Below are positions 33,201-45,312 of a stretch of 64,000 nucleotides of DNA, piece by piece. Made by a program: the position numbers and the translations under genes. Location: assembly GCA_014058105.1 (NCBI GenBank), contig JACGCM010002205.1, positions 3,286,001-3,350,000 on the forward strand, given 5' to 3'. Numbering within the stretch: position 1 is the first letter of the stretch; the number at the start of each line of letters is the position of its first letter. The notes under the pieces were generated by a model. It saw only the letters and a list, made by a program, of their open reading frames with translations. It searched no databases and had not been told where the DNA came from. This DNA comes from Kingdonia uniflora. Taxonomy: Eukaryota > Streptophyta > Magnoliopsida > Ranunculales > Circaeasteraceae.

Positions 33201-33399
33201 CCAGTGTTAATCTTGTCAGCTCAAATGTAATTAACACTTGGGGCGATGAACCCGAAGAAGGCAATTGGAGGTTGCCTTTTCTAAAATATATTGGTTCCCA
33301 AAACGATTTTAAAGGTAAATTCCCCGAAGATGTCAATATGAGATGAAGACTGATAGATAACTTAAAACAGTACATTGTTATCAAAAATGAGCTTTACAA

Positions 33400-34490
33400 A
33401 ATAACAGTTGTAGGTCCTTATTTGAAGTGTCGGTTCAAAAAAGATGCCAACGACATGTTGAGGGAATTATACGAAGGAACTTGCAGATCGCATGCCGTGG
33501 GTCATTCCTTGGCAAATCGAGTAATCACTCGTGGAATTTTTTTGGCCTAAAATAAGAGTACAAGCAGAAGAATATACGAAGAAATGTAATCTCTGCCAAT
33601 GGCATGGACATAAAATTTGAGCTCCAGCTCTAGATCTTCACGCGAGTAAAATATATTGGCCCTTTAAAAGATGGGCTCTTGACCTAGTAGGAGAATTACC
33701 AAATACTCCCGGGAAAAGGAGACATCTTTTGGTGACCACTAATTACTTTATGAAATGGGTTGAAGCAGTCCATTTATGTCGAATGTAAGAAGAAGTTATC
33801 AAGTCTATATGAGAGAATATTATTATCAGGTTCGGCTGCCCAGACCTAATCAAGATCAATAATGGACCGCAATTTTTTGGTAAAAAGGTGGCTGGATTCC
33901 TTAACAAACATAACATTATCCATTCTCCTTCGAACCCTTATTACCTACAAGGTAAACGGTCAGGCAGAGATCATCAACAAGACAATAATCGATGGGATAA
34001 AAAAGCGCTTGAGAAAATAGAAAGGGAGTTGGATTAAAGAATTGCCACACATGCTTTGGACATATCAAACAGCTCTACGAGTGTTTACTGGGTGTACACC
34101 TTTCCTGCTGGCTTATAAAACTGAGGCTGTTATCCCGACCGAATATTATCACCCCGTACAAGATCACGAAATGATGGATGACGAAATTAGTTTCAATTAC
34201 CATGCAATATGAACTGGATCGTAGAAATAAGAGACCGAGCAATTGTAAATCTCGGACACTATCATAAAGTACTAGTCAACTTTATGAACAAAAGAGTCCG
34301 CAACAGAGAATTTGACATCCAAGGTCTAATCTTAAGATAAATACCTTGAATACTGGGAAACTTGCAAAAAACTGGGAAAGACCCTTTATTGTGGTCGGTA
34401 AGACCAACCTCAGATCATACGACCTGATAACTGAAGGAGTTCGAGTTCCTAACCCTTTGAATACACGAATGTTGAAAACATATTTGTGCT
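33400..34490 (+). pseudogene. Tat-3 integrase
   Basis: 'ELYEGTCRSHAVGHSLANR', then 'GIFLA' and 'CNLCQWHGH' (zinc finger with changes), 'LVTTNYFMKWVEAVHLCRM', 'IKINNGPQF' (second catalytic Asp changed to Asn), 'SPSNPYYLQGKRSGRDHQQ' with frameshift, 'RTLHTCFG' and 'GKLAKNWERPFIVVGKTNL' at the C-terminus. Non-functional. Confidence 0.85.
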
Positions 34491-34778
34491 AAACTAATTT
34501 TATAGTTTGATATTTTTTTTACATTTAGAAAGTGAGACTTATTATCTATTTGTATGTATCTTTCTCCCTTCATTATTGAAGTACTTATGTTTGGCCGACA
34601 TACACATCTAATATAATTCTTTGCATCTATTCTATAAAAGGATATTTACAATATCTGAGGAATTAAGCAGGTCATTTCATATTCTATATTACAGCACACA
34701 TTGACCATGATGAGTATACATAAAAGATTAATCTAGGCAAGTTATAATTTTAATTTCTACCCATTCTAATTACCTGCT
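34491..34778 (+). other. Tat-3 3' spacer up to the Tat-4 insertion
   Basis: AT-rich non-coding sequence after pol. The tandem array and antisense gene seen at this position in the other Tat elements are displaced by Tat-4; the antisense gene resumes at 49234. Confidence 0.6.
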
Positions 34779-35359
34779 TGTAGGGACTTATCCCTCAAGC
34801 TAAGGACACTCGATCTCATCTGTACCTCGATCTCTATAAGACTTGATCTTATCCAGTACCAGACTCACGCAGTTACAAACAGGTTAACAGTTGCACATCG
34901 ACCACGAACTCAAGTAGAACGTGGATCATCCACAACAAATGAAAACAGAACAAATTACAATACACCTGTCTCCCACGAGCTAACAGTTACACACTCAACT
35001 TCCCATGACTCCCACTTTCAGGAAAACGTGTTCGAGTATGATGTCAAGCTGAGAACAGGGTCTATAAAAGGGTAGAGCTCCTAGGGAAAAGGAGGAGGAG
35101 GGATATACATATAATTATCTGATATCTAGCTGTTCGATCATTTGATTAACTCTTGTAATCAGCTTTTCCCACTCTCTTAAGCAATAATACTAATTTTACA
35201 AAATCCTCCACTCGAGGTCGTGGTTTTTACCTATTCACAGGTTTTCCACACTAAATCCCCTGTGTCATGTGTTATCTCTTATTTATTTCTTAGATAGTAG
35301 TTCTTGGTGTAAGGATTAATTTCAAGCCAGTTCGAGCTTTACGAAATCTGGTCCCTACA
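34779..35359 (+). repeat. Tat-4 5' LTR
   Basis: TGTAGGGACTTATCCC ... GGTCCCTACA, 581 bp, pairs with 48653-49233. TATAAAA at 35063-35069 is the probable promoter for gag-pol. Confidence 0.93.
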
Positions 35360-35361
35360 TT

Positions 35362-35376
35362 TGGCGCCGTCTTCAC
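35362..35376 (+). promoter_or_regulatory. Tat-4 primer-binding site (probable)
   Basis: TGGCGCCGT two bases after the 5' LTR matches the first nine bases of the TGGCGCCGTTGCC-type primer site; the following bases diverge. Confidence 0.7.
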
Positions 35377-35424
35377 GTACTTAAGGACCACGATTAATAC
35401 TCATCAATTGAGTAGTATCCAATT

Positions 35425-36705
35425 ATGGTTCAAACGCGTCAATCTTCGGGAGCTTAGCCTGAAAGTTCGAGGAAACCTGATCGGGTTGCCGAGCTTTGGG
35501 CGAGCTTAATTATTGAAACTGAGAAATGGAGTCAACTCGAGCGCCATCTATTGGAAGATCAAGAACTCCACAAGAAGGAATCAGATCGAGAGCATCAAGC
35601 TCGAGTTACAGAGACAAAGAAACAAGAAGCTCAGATGCTAGCTTTTCAAACAGCTCTGAAAGCATTACAGAGCAGCCAACAACTACCAGCCCTGATAGAG
35701 CGCGAAACAGTTCCAACAATCTCAAGATTTTCCGTTCACGAGAGGCTAGGGGCATATGAGGTACATAATACAGGCATTTCTAGGATTCATTGTGAGGATC
35801 CACCAGCACCGATAGTCTCAATTCATTTGGGACAAGAGGCGCTGACAGATATTAGCAGAGATCGCTGACCATCCAAGAAGCCCGAGGAAGCCTTGCAACC
35901 TCCTTACCAAGCTCCACTTCCTGAACGTGTGAGCGAGGAAATAGGTGACCACGTTCCCAGACTCATACGTGAGACAATTCCGATAATTCCAGGAGCTCCG
36001 GTAGTTCCAGCGGCTCCGGCAGTTCCAGTAGTTCCAACAACTCCTATCCCTCAGCATTGTATCTCTCAGGAACTCATGGACCAACGTATCAGGGAAATTA
36101 TCGAAGCAACGGCTTTAAACGCGAAGGATGACTCGCAGAAATTCCAAGGTAGCCCAATTGCTAAAGAATTATTTGATATGAATGTCCCAACAGGTTTTCA
36201 TACATCCAAGATCATCAAATATAAAGGAACCGATCCTGGTCAACACATTCAACAATTCCGCGACTCATTGGGTTTGTATTCTAATCTGAATCACATCCTT
36301 TGCCGGCTCATCGCTACCAGTCTTCAGGACGAACCTCTCCATTGGTTCTACTCTTTACCGGATGGTTCGATTAATACCTTTGAGCAGTTATAGAAAATCT
36401 TCATCAAGGCTTATGCCCACAACAAAGACAAAGAAGAAAACTTATATTCTCTTATAAGTCTCAAACAAACACATGGGGAGAAGCTCGAGGAGTTTGCCAA
36501 GAAGTTTCTCGAACTTGCCCGGAAGGTCGACAATCTAGATCAGAAGATAATCGTGTCCGCATTCACAAATGCTCTGCAGTTTAATTGCAAAGCTAATGAG
36601 TATCTCTTCCTGAAGAAACCCAAGACCCTCGAAGATATGATCGAGAAAGTCAACAATTACATCGATCTGGAGTGGATGATGCCTGAACTGAATAAACTGT
36701 AAAGG
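35425..36705 (+). pseudogene. Tat-4 gag
   Basis: ATG at 35425 gives 'MVQTRQSSGA', a stop, then a long charged helix ('HLLEDQELHKKESDREHQAR'). After a stop near 35867 comes a Pro/Val/Ala-rich linker around 35985-36050, then the capsid core 'FHTSKIIKYKGTDPGQHIQQ', 'LHWFYSLPDGSINTFEQL' and, past a stop at 36391, 'LEEFAKKFLELARKVDNLDQ' and 'VNNYIDLEWMM'. Three in-frame stops separate otherwise good sequence. The helical N-terminus and 'MVxTR' start recall the antisense ORFs. Confidence 0.88.
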
Positions 36706-36779
36706 TAGTCCACAACACTAAGGCTCCTTCTACAGATTTCAACAACAACCGCAGCTCGAGCGAACTAGGGGATCCTTAA

Positions 36780-37960
36780 CGAGCAAAAATAGAACCAGAA
36801 AGAGACAACAATTAGAGGTCGCAGAAACCATCCAGAACAGTCATACCGAAGTTGAATGTCAAGCTTTCTGAGATCTATCCTATTCTCTAGAAAAATAAAT
36901 GTTTCCGTCCAGCTCGACATCTTGATCCAATAGTAGGTCGACCTTATTGCGAATATCACAAGATTAATCACCACAAGACCGACAATTGCTATGGTTTGAA
37001 AAACCTCCTGGAAATTATTTTTAAGGAAGGTAGGATGAACAAATACATCATCGATCTTCCAGGCTATAAAGATGGGAGCTATCTGAAAGAAGATGACATA
37101 ACTCAAGCAACAGAACAAGCAGAGGAGAAGCATCTATATCATCTCTACTGCAGTAATATGATCGAGATCAATCAGGTTTCAAATTCCAACAGATTCAAGC
37201 GGAGGAGGTTGGGTGAGTGCTGTGATCTTGCCGTCCAAGACAAGGAAGCCAAACTCCTCCCAGAGTCTAGCAGCTGTCGAAAGGGAATCTCCTTCGAAGA
37301 CTGTGACACAGGACATGTGAAGTATCCTCATCGACGCACTAGTAATTATGCTCAAAATGAGGAACTTCGTAATGCACACCATGATGGTAGACAAAGGAAG
37401 TGGGGCTGAGATCCTATTCTAGAGTACAATTGACCAGATGGGACTCTCAGATCAGGTCGTTTAAAGTGAGACAGACATCAGTGGATTTAATGGGTCCAAA
37501 GAAGAACGAGTTGGGAAGATCACTCTCCCGATCAGAGCAGGGCCTACCACTATCGACGTTACTTTCTACATCATTAACGCTAAATCAAGGTATTTGGGGA
37601 TACTAGGACGCTGTTGGCTGTACAATATGGAGGCTATCCCGTCTACTTTCCACCAAATACTCTGGTTCAAGCATAATAACGGTATTTATGAAATCAAAGG
37701 AAGCCAAAAACTCTCTCGAGCTTGCGAGAATACAGTCTCACCAGTTCTCGACCATTCAAAGCAGATTATTGCATAGCAATCATAGAAGGCTGATCACCTC
37801 GATGATCAGTCTTCTCCAGTCGAGCCCGTGGAATACGTTCAGATCGATAAAGCTAACTGAGGTACTTACATTGGTACTAAATAAATTTAAACAGAGAAAG
37901 AAGCTCGTATTTTTTTCCTTCAATCCAACAAAGACGTTTTTGCATCGAAATTCTAAGAAA
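36780..37960 (+). pseudogene. Tat-4 gag C-terminus and aspartic protease
   Basis: 'CEYHKINHHKTDNCYGLKN' (36950-37005) is the CxxH...H...C zinc-binding-like segment typical of Tat gag ends, then 'LEIIFKEGRMNKYIIDLPGY'. Protease follows: 'GISFEDCDTGHVKYPH', then in another frame 'MMVDKGSGAEILF' where DTG has become DKG, and 'NNGIYEIKGSQKLSRACENT'. Numerous frameshifts. Confidence 0.82.
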
Positions 37961-38800
37961 TGCCAGGCGTAGACCCCTCAAAGTCTTGCCACATCTTAAG
38001 CATCCGCGAAGGTGCCACAACAGTTAAACAAAAACAACGCAGGTTATCTCCAAGACTCTAAGACGAGGTGAACAAGGAGATCGACAAACTTATCGTGGTC
38101 GGTTTCATCCGAGAAGCCAAGTACCTAGACTGGATTTCTAATATCGTTGCTGTTCCAAAAAAGAATGGGAAGGTCCAGGTCTGCGTGGATTTTACTGATC
38201 TCAATAAACACACGCCAAAGGACAACTTCCCTCTTTCAATCATTCATCAGATCCTCGACTCTATTGTAGGTCACGAACTCTTGTTCACGATGGACGCCGC
38301 TTCGGGGTACAATCAGATTCCACTCTTGGAGGCAGATCAAGAAAAGACTATGTTTATAACAGAAAGAGGTCTCTATTGCTACAACAAGGTCATGCCATTC
38401 GGCCTTAGGAACGCTGGAGCCACTTACCAAAGGCTGGTCACGAGTATGTTCAAAGAACACTTGGGAAAAACAGTTGAAGTCTATATTGATGACATGCTTT
38501 ACAAGGGTCTAAAGAAAGAAGATCACATCTCTCACCTCTCCACAGTATTTAGTATATTACGATCCTACAAAATGAAGCTTAATCCAAAAAAATGTAAGTT
38601 CGGTGTTCACTCAGGCAAGTTCTTAGGACATCTTATCAGCAAGAAAGGGATAAAAGTAGATCCAGATCAAATTCAAGCTCTTCTAGACATGCCTTCACCA
38701 TCAACAGCGAAGGATGTACAAAAGCTCACAGGAAAGATTGTAGCAATCAACAGATTCGTATCTAAATCCTCGGACCGATGCAGATGGTTATTTATGCTGC
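37960..38800 (+). pseudogene. Tat-4 reverse transcriptase
   Basis: From 38068 an uninterrupted frame: 'EIDKLIVVGFIREAKYLDWI', 'VCVDFTDLNKHTPKDNFPLS', 'MDAASGYNQIPLLEADQEKT', 'MPFGLRNAGATYQRLV' and 'VEVYIDDMLYKG' (near 38477-38505) with both catalytic Asp. Then 'FGVHSGKFLGHLISKKGIKV'. A stop at 38059 separates the N-terminal 35 residues. Confidence 0.93.
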
Positions 38801-39387
38801 ACAGAGGTTCTACTCAACGAGGCAAAGGCTCAAAGAATGATGATATCAACTGGACACTGAAATGCGAAGCAGCTTTTCAGGAACTCAAAACTTACCTAGG
38901 GAGGGCTCCAATCATGAGCACTCCAATAGGCAACGAGGAACTAATTATCTACCTCGCAGTTACTGATACATCTCTTAGCTCGATTCTCATTCGGCTCGAA
39001 GGAAAAATTGAGAAACCGATCTTCTTCATCAACAAGACACTCACTCCAACTGAAATGAGGTACTCTAAAATTGAAAGATTACTTTTAACTCTCGTTTATA
39101 CCACACGAAAACTCAAATTCTATTTTCAAACACATCATGTCAAAGTCATGACAAACTACCCACTTCGGGAAGTATTGTATAAGAAAGAGAAATCAAGAAG
39201 AGTACAACAGTGGTCCGTCAGTTTGGGGGAGCACGAAATCAAATTCGAGCAGCGAATTTCCGGAAAGGGCCAAACAGTCGTTGATTTTCTAGCAGACTTT
39301 CCAGTTTCAGATCCTGATTGGGAAGAACATGATCCAGATCTTGCCGAAGATGCAGTAGATGGGATTCCACCCTCCCAAATCTTTTAA
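38801..39387 (+). pseudogene. Tat-4 RT-linked RNase H
   Basis: Same 439-codon frame as RT: 'LKCEAAFQELKTYLGRAPIM', 'YLAVTDTSLSSILIRLEGKI', 'FFINKTLTPTEMRYSKIERL', 'VMTNYPLREVLYKKEKSRRV', 'ISGKGQTVVDFLADFPV'. The frame ends at 39387 because of a frameshift into the next domain. Confidence 0.92.
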
Positions 39388-40077
39388 TGATAGAGCATCA
39401 TGGATATCTGAAGAAGGGTGGAGGCTCCTCTTCGATGGTTCAGCGGGACCCACATGGTCGGGAATTGGGATCGTTCTCATTACACCTTCCAACGACAGAA
39501 TTGAGAAATCCATCCATCTCGACTTCGAAGCCTCGAACAATATTATAGAATATGAGGCAATCATTCACGGCCTAGACATGACCTTCGAACTCAGAATCAC
39601 TAAAATCTCAGCCTACACAAACTTTCTTCTAATTGTTCATCACTACTCAGAACATTGCACGAAAACGACATCATGGTCGATTATGCAGCTCTGGTTGCAG
39701 AAAAACTAAACAAATTTTTCAAAACTACACTCGAATACCTCCCTCGAGGAGAAAATTGCCACGCTGACTCCTTGGCTTACTTTGCCGGAGTATTGGGTAC
39801 AGAATCACGACACCTTCAAATCAAGGCTATTTCTATCCATAAAATTAATCGTACTATGATATATGAGATTAACACTGGGGGCGATGAGATGGAGGAAGAT
39901 GATTGGAGGAAACCTTTAGTTATTTATCTCGGTCAGGATAACTCATGCAACGGACCACTTCCAGATGATCCACAGCAGCGCAGACACATCATCGAGAATT
40001 TAAAACGCTACACAGTCCAACCAAACGACGATCTCTACAAACGCTCTGTCACTGGTCCTTACCTCAAGTGCCTCTAA
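39388..40077 (+). pseudogene. Tat-4 archaeal-type RNase H and linker
   Basis: 'GWRLLFDGSAGPTWSGIGIV', 'SNNIIEYEAIIHGLDM', frameshift near 39650, 'NDIMVDYAALVAEKLNKFFK' and 'YLPRGENCHADSLAYFAGVL'. The linker includes 'INTGGDEMEEDDWRKPLVIY'. In 'DGS', 'EYEA' and 'HAD' the active-site acidic residues remain. Confidence 0.9.
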
Positions 40078-41155
40078 AGAACTTGCCAACAACATGCCTC
40101 GAGATCTACATGAAAGAATCTGAGGATCCCATACTGCAGGACGAACTCTTGCTAGCAGAGCTATTACCCAAGGAGTGTTCTGGCCAGGGATGAGGAAGCA
40201 AGCTGAAGAATACTCAAGGAAATGCGATGCATGTCAGTATCATGGAAATCAAATTCGGGCCCCTGCCCTCGAACTCCATGCAAGTAAGGTGTGTTGGCCA
40301 TTCAAGTGATGGGCACTCGATCTAGTTGGTGAATTCCTCAATACTCTGGGTAATAGAAAATTTCTCCTTGTTGCCACGGATTACTTCACCAAATGGATCG
40401 AAGCAGTTCCTCTATGCAGAACTCGAGAAGAAGAGGTCATTTCTTTCATTTGGCAGCATATTATCACAAGATTTGGTTATCCACATTTGATCCGTATCGA
40501 TAACGGTCCTCAGTTCGTTAGAGTAAAGGTCGTAGCATTTCTCAGCAAATACAATATAATCCATTCTCCATCAAACCCACACTACCCCCAGGGAAACGGA
40601 CAGGCGGAGATCACAAACAAGATCATCGTGGATGGTCTCAAAAACTGCTTTATGTTACAGAAGAAGGGCAACAGGATACGTGAATTACCTCACGTCTTAT
40701 GGGCTTATCGAACTATGCCCCGGAAGTCAACACAATACTCTCCTTTTCTGCTCGCCTATGGAACTGAAACAGTCATCCCAACAAAGTACTACCATCCTGT
40801 GAGAGACCACGAGCTCACAGACGAAGAGAATGAGTTTGAATTGGCTTGCAACCAAAATTGGATCGATGAGACTAGAGATCGAGCTATCGCAAATCTTGGT
40901 CGATATCATCAAACACTGGCAAGTTCATACAACAAACGAATTCGCACTCTGGAGTTCTCCATCAACGACTGGGTCTTTCAAGAAATCCCAGATAACAGAA
41001 AAGATTTACATGCTGGGAAACTAGCGGAAAACTGGGAAGGTCCTATCATGGTCATAGGTCGAACTGGTCTGGGTTCTTACTATCTCATGACGGAAGCTGG
41101 TGACAAAATTCCATATCCATGGAATACGAGAAGATTGAAGTTATATCGACGCTGA
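40078..41155 (+). pseudogene. Tat-4 integrase
   Basis: 'ITQGVFWPGMRKQAEEYSRK' and 'CDACQYHGNQIRAPALELHA' (zinc finger), 'VATDYFTKWIEAVPLCRTRE' (first Asp), 'IDNGPQF' (second Asp), 'PHYPQGNGQAEITNKIIVDG' (Glu), 'PHVLWAYRTMPRKSTQYSPF', 'NWIDETRDRAIANLGRYHQT' and 'AGKLAENWEGPIMVIGRTG' at the end. One stop in 'WPFK-stop-WALDL' (40308) and a frameshift near 40080-40130. The last 222 codons (40487-41155) are intact. Confidence 0.93.
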
Positions 41156-41330
41156 ACAGTTCCTCCATCACTTAGCAGCGTTCAATCCACCTCGAGATTT
41201 CACCTCCAATGTATGTTCAAACTCTTTTCAATCAATGAAATCTCATTTTATCACAAATTCCTATCAATCAATGCAATCTCATCCAAGAGTAAAAATGCAG
41301 TTTATCCTAGCTCGATCCCTAAAGGTAAAC

Positions 41331-42105
41331 AACATCCAACATTGGTAACGGCATAGATAATACTAGCCTAACTCCTGCGGATTCTCATACATCCGAAGGC
41401 GGGGGCCATAAAGAACCTCTTAACCTGAAGATAACAAGCCTAAAACACGAGTGGGGAAAAAACTTGCTCGCTGCCGCTAAGCTTCAACATCCAACATTGG
41501 TATCAAGGCATAGATAATACTAGCCTAACTCCTGCGGATTCTCATACATCCGAAGGCGGGGGCCATAAAGAACCTCTTAGCCTGAAGATAACAAGCCTAA
41601 AGTACGAGTGAGGAAAAAACTTGCTCGCTGCCGCTAAGCTCCAACATCCAACATTGGTATCAAGGCATAAATAATACTAACCAAATCCCTGGGGATTCTC
41701 ATACATCCGAAGGCAGGGGCGATAAAGAACCTCTTAACCTAAAGATAACAAGCCTAAAACACAAGTGAGGAAAAAACTTGCTCGCTGCCCCTAAGCTCCA
41801 ACATCCAACATTGGTATCAAGGCATAGATAATACTAGCCGAACTCCTGAGGATACAAAACCTCTGGGGCTGGGGCCATAAAGAGCCTCAGCCTACGGATC
41901 ATGCCTAAAGCACAAGTAAGGCGTTGCTCGCTGCCAATAAGCCTAGCTTTCCAATATGGTATCAAGGCATAGATAATACTAGCCAAACCCCTGAGGAAAC
42001 ACAGATCTGAGGTAGGGTCCATAAAGAACCTCTTAACCTGCGGTGACTACCTAAAGTACGAGCAAATATAATACTAGCTCACTACCGCTAAGCCTCCCTG
42101 AAGTC
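41331..42105 (+). repeat. 157-bp tandem array downstream of Tat-4 pol
   Basis: 'aacatccaacattggtatca' recurs at 41331, 41486, 41643 and 41800 with a diverged copy at about 41945 (periods 155, 157, 157, 145). Units share 'ggcatagataatactagcc' and 'ttgctcgctgccgctaagct'. About five copies, the last ones decayed. The phrase 'ggcatagataata' also ends the 44-bp array of Tat-1 (near 12130), a hint of common ancestry. 41156-41330 before it is non-coding. Confidence 0.92.
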
Positions 42106-42787
42106 TAAGGGTTGAAGCACAGAATACTTACTCCTACACCCACAGACTTCTTCTAATTCAATGGGTCAAACCAGAGAATAACTTTACTGCAGGTGTGGAA
42201 ATATTACTTTCTCATATCAGTATTTCAAATTACAACGCTCCTCTCAAAGTCTTACATAGAGCACTGAAGCATCAACATCTGCTACATCCAAAAGGTACTC
42301 GTTTTTCAGAGTTCAATTCTATTTCTTTTTAACTCTGCTGAATTTTCTTGATGGGAGAGCAGTCGACCTTCCTCCCACAACAGGAGTAGGTGAGACTACA
42401 CTCGACCTTCCTCCCACAATAGGAGTAGGTGAGACTGCACTCGAGCTTCCCCCTATTTTAGTTCTGAATGACATATATTCTGGAGCTCGTTCAGCAACAA
42501 TTTCTCTCCCTCAAACTATATGTTCAACCGTCGTGGTCAATACTACGATCCATGACACCAATTGGATCTATGCCCGAGATATCAAGTTTTCATACGCAAG
42601 TCCTTCCAGAGAAGCAGTCTTGCATCAAATCTCTCTCAACTTGCAGGAATTTTATTTCCTCGACAAAAAATGCAACCAATGCGCTTAATTGCCGTTGATG
42701 CAAAACTTCCCCATCACATTTTTCTTGTTCATGAACTACTAGTTCCTTGAAGGCTTGGTGAGTAGCAGCAGCGCGCTTGTTATCCTT
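42106..42787 (+). other. Tat-4 spacer with a 40-bp duplication
   Basis: Between the tandem array and the antisense block. The phrase 'cgaccttcctcccacaa.aggagtaggtgagact' is repeated at about 42369-42408 and 42409-42448. No gene supported. Confidence 0.6.
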
Positions 42788-43699
42788 CTAACGACGAGCT
42801 TTCGATTCAGCCAATTCAGCTGTTAATTGATCAATACATTCACTCAACTGCCTTATAAGATCTATCGACTTCTGCCGAGAGTTTGCGAGATCAATATACA
42901 TATTCTCCACTAACTCTTCTTTTCGACGAAGAAATTCCTTCATCTCTCGACTCCCCGCACCAGAAGCAATTTCATAATCCCTTTTATCCAATTTAAATTT
43001 TAGATCTTTCTGATACTTCAATTCACGTACACGTAACTCCCGCTCCGATTCGGAAATTCGCGCACAAAGTTGATTAATTCTTTCATTCATCTCTTTCTCA
43101 CGTTTCATAGCCCTCCTCACATTTCCGCGAGCATGGGCCAAATCATCCACCAAATTTTGGTTCTTGGCTTGAATCTCCACTAAATCAGCCCTGTTTTGAG
43201 CCTCTTTCCCTTTTAAATGACGTAAATCCACCTTCAAACAATCTAACCTGGCAATCAAACTATCGTGTATTTGTTCAGAGTTATGCAATTCTTGATCTTT
43301 ACCCATAATACTAGTGCTCAATTTTTCAAAATCAGCCTCAGACACGACCAAGTTAGTTCACACAGTATTCAGGTCAATCTCTCTCTTCAACAACAGCTCG
43401 TTCAGAGCACGAATATTACATTTCATATCAGATATCTCTTCATTTAATGCTCTAATACGGTATTCGGCTAACTCAGCCTCATGCCGAGAACCTGATGCAG
43501 TCTTTTCCTTCAACTCAGTAAGTTCGCTGGTAAGCTGGTTCAAAGCCAAATCCCTACTCAAAATTATTACTGTCTTTTCCTCGACTTGTCTCTTAGCTTC
43601 TTCGAGCTTTAATGAAAGCTTCACATTATCATCCAATCGATCTTCATACTGGGAAATCAAGGCCTCATATTCTTCTGCATACTCAGCATTATACAAAAG
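42788..43699 (-). pseudogene. Tat-4 distal antisense ORF: long coiled-coil protein
   Basis: About 300 codons on the minus strand in one frame with a single stop at 43355: 'YEALISQYEDRLDDNVKLSL', 'LNQLTSELTELKEKTASGSR', 'RAMKREKEMNERINQLCARI', 'IDLIRQLSECIDQLTAELAE'. Almost entirely heptad-patterned, Glu/Lys/Leu-rich. No named domain. It lies downstream of the main antisense gene, like 12249-14300 in Tat-1. It could be a separate cistron or the last exon of that gene. Confidence 0.65.
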
Positions 43700-44301
43700 A
43701 GTTTACTCTTCTTTCTCCCTAGCAGTATCTAGCTCCTTCTGCATAACAGTTAGAAGGGACTCACAACATCAGTACCTAATGGAGAAATAGGTCGACAGAA
43801 GCATATTGATAAGCCTGTAGTACAGACACCTACAAACTTGAGACAACCAATTCCTCCTTAGCCTATCGATAATAACAAGTTTTGGGCACAAGATAGAGGA
43901 TACATACACAAACATTCTGAACTTGACTAAACATACAAGGTACATATTCTTTTATTCTTGTTCATCTAGTTATTAATTTATCTGAATTGTCTAACCTGCA
44001 ATTCAGCAGAGGATTTTTTCTCCACTTCAAGCAGGCCCTCTAAGTCCACAACTCCGAGGCGCGAGTTTTCTATCTCCTACAATACGGAATTTCATAAATA
44101 AAATGTTGTTGGCATCAAACGGCAATAAAGTTACAAAGCTCGATTTCATTTTTCACAACCAATATTACATTACACGATCATCCTACCTGATTAATATTTT
44201 CTTGATTACCGGCATCGGTCTTTTCCACAGTATTCAGACCACCTTCCCTTTCCTCAACCTCCTCTTCATCCATAATTTCTATCTCCTCATAATTCCTTTC
44301 G
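43700..44301 (-). other. Tat-4 antisense block, unresolved segment
   Basis: Minus-strand acidic frame at 44178-44390 ('EIEIMDEEEVEEREGGLN') overlaps the end of the main antisense gene; the rest has no clear frame. Confidence 0.35.
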
Positions 44302-44604
44302 CTAAATGCTATTATCTCTGCCTTCGTATACCTCAGCTGGCACAGCTTCCCTGTGAGGTTGTTCTGGGAAATAGCCGACGCGGTAACCAATCGCTCCGTC
44401 AGCTTTACTTTCAGCCGTAACTTGCTTCAGTTTTAGGGCAGCAGCTTCCTTTTCTTTCTCCCGCTCCAACTGGAAATCTACCCTCTCCCGAGTTAGCTTC
44501 TCTTCCAGCTGGTTTTTCTCCCCCTCGAGCTGGGAGATATTTTTTTCTAGCTCCATCGACCTATCCTGGGAACCAAGCTGAACGTCCTTCAGAGTGCGAG
44601 CAAA

Positions 44605-44664
44605 CTGTAAAAGGAAATATATCAGCTCGAGCAACAAAATAGCTCTACAAAATCAACTTTTTAC
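44605..44664 (-). other. Predicted second intron of the Tat-4 antisense gene
   Basis: 60 bp, GTAAAA donor after codon TTA, T-rich end CTTTTACAG. Phase 0; the frame is kept across the junction, which supports it. Confidence 0.65.
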
Positions 44665-45220
44665 TAACTTCTTAAACTCATCATCGATAACAGCAACCAT
44701 CTTTTCTCGAGCTTTAGCTCGGCATTGTTCCTCCAAGAGATCTACTTCGACCTCAAAACACGGCCTCAAGTCCGCTCCCTCAATGATCTTATCGTTTTCC
44801 TCTAGCATCTCCTGCGACTTCGTGGGAGAAATTACCTTCCTTCTCTTACTGTAATAGTCTACACTGACCGACAACACAAAACGAGGAGCAACCCCCCTTT
44901 TTATAGCCTTCCTCTTCGCAAGGTTCCGTACAACAGTGCTAGAGACCGTGGCCATGTCCACTGGCCCATCCGAAATTTCATTGAGCCGCGCGAGCTTCAA
45001 GGGGATATTAAGTTCAGAAGTTGTCAATTTCTCTTCCATTGAGCCTGGAGTTTTCTAACCAGTCTCCTCTTCGCTTGCGATCTCCTGACCTTGTCGTCCT
45101 TACTAGCTACCCTTTTGAACCTACTTATCTCTAACTCTTTGAGTACAACTTCGAGCTCAGTGCCTTCCCTGGCAACGACGTCTATAAAAGATTTCTTCCT
45201 CGATACTTTGCAATTAATTC

Positions 45221-45312
45221 CTGCATAAACATCGGCAACGTAAGATACAGATCAACTATAGCAGTATAGTTAACCATACAAATGATAGTTCAATTTTCGA
45301 TGGTATACTTAC
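45221..45312 (-). other. Predicted first intron of the Tat-4 antisense gene
   Basis: 92 bp, AGA/GTAAGT donor and TTTATGCAG acceptor. Located just after the 'FFDLPSAGR' block and just before 'GTELEVVLKELE', as in Tat-1, Tat-3 and Tat-5. Confidence 0.7.

Noticed and set aside
36765..37133. 122-codon minus-strand ORF with hydrophobic stretches like a membrane protein
   Set aside because: Opposite strand of the gag C-terminal region of Tat-4; no homologue pattern and the plus strand has the zinc-binding-like motif.
42468..42750. Two overlapping plus-strand ORFs
   Set aside because: Short, no family features, in the spacer between the tandem array and antisense block.
43314..43790. 158-codon plus-strand Ser-rich ORF
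   Set aside because: Antisense shadow of the long coiled-coil frame; Ser/Phe richness is the complement of Glu/Lys codons.
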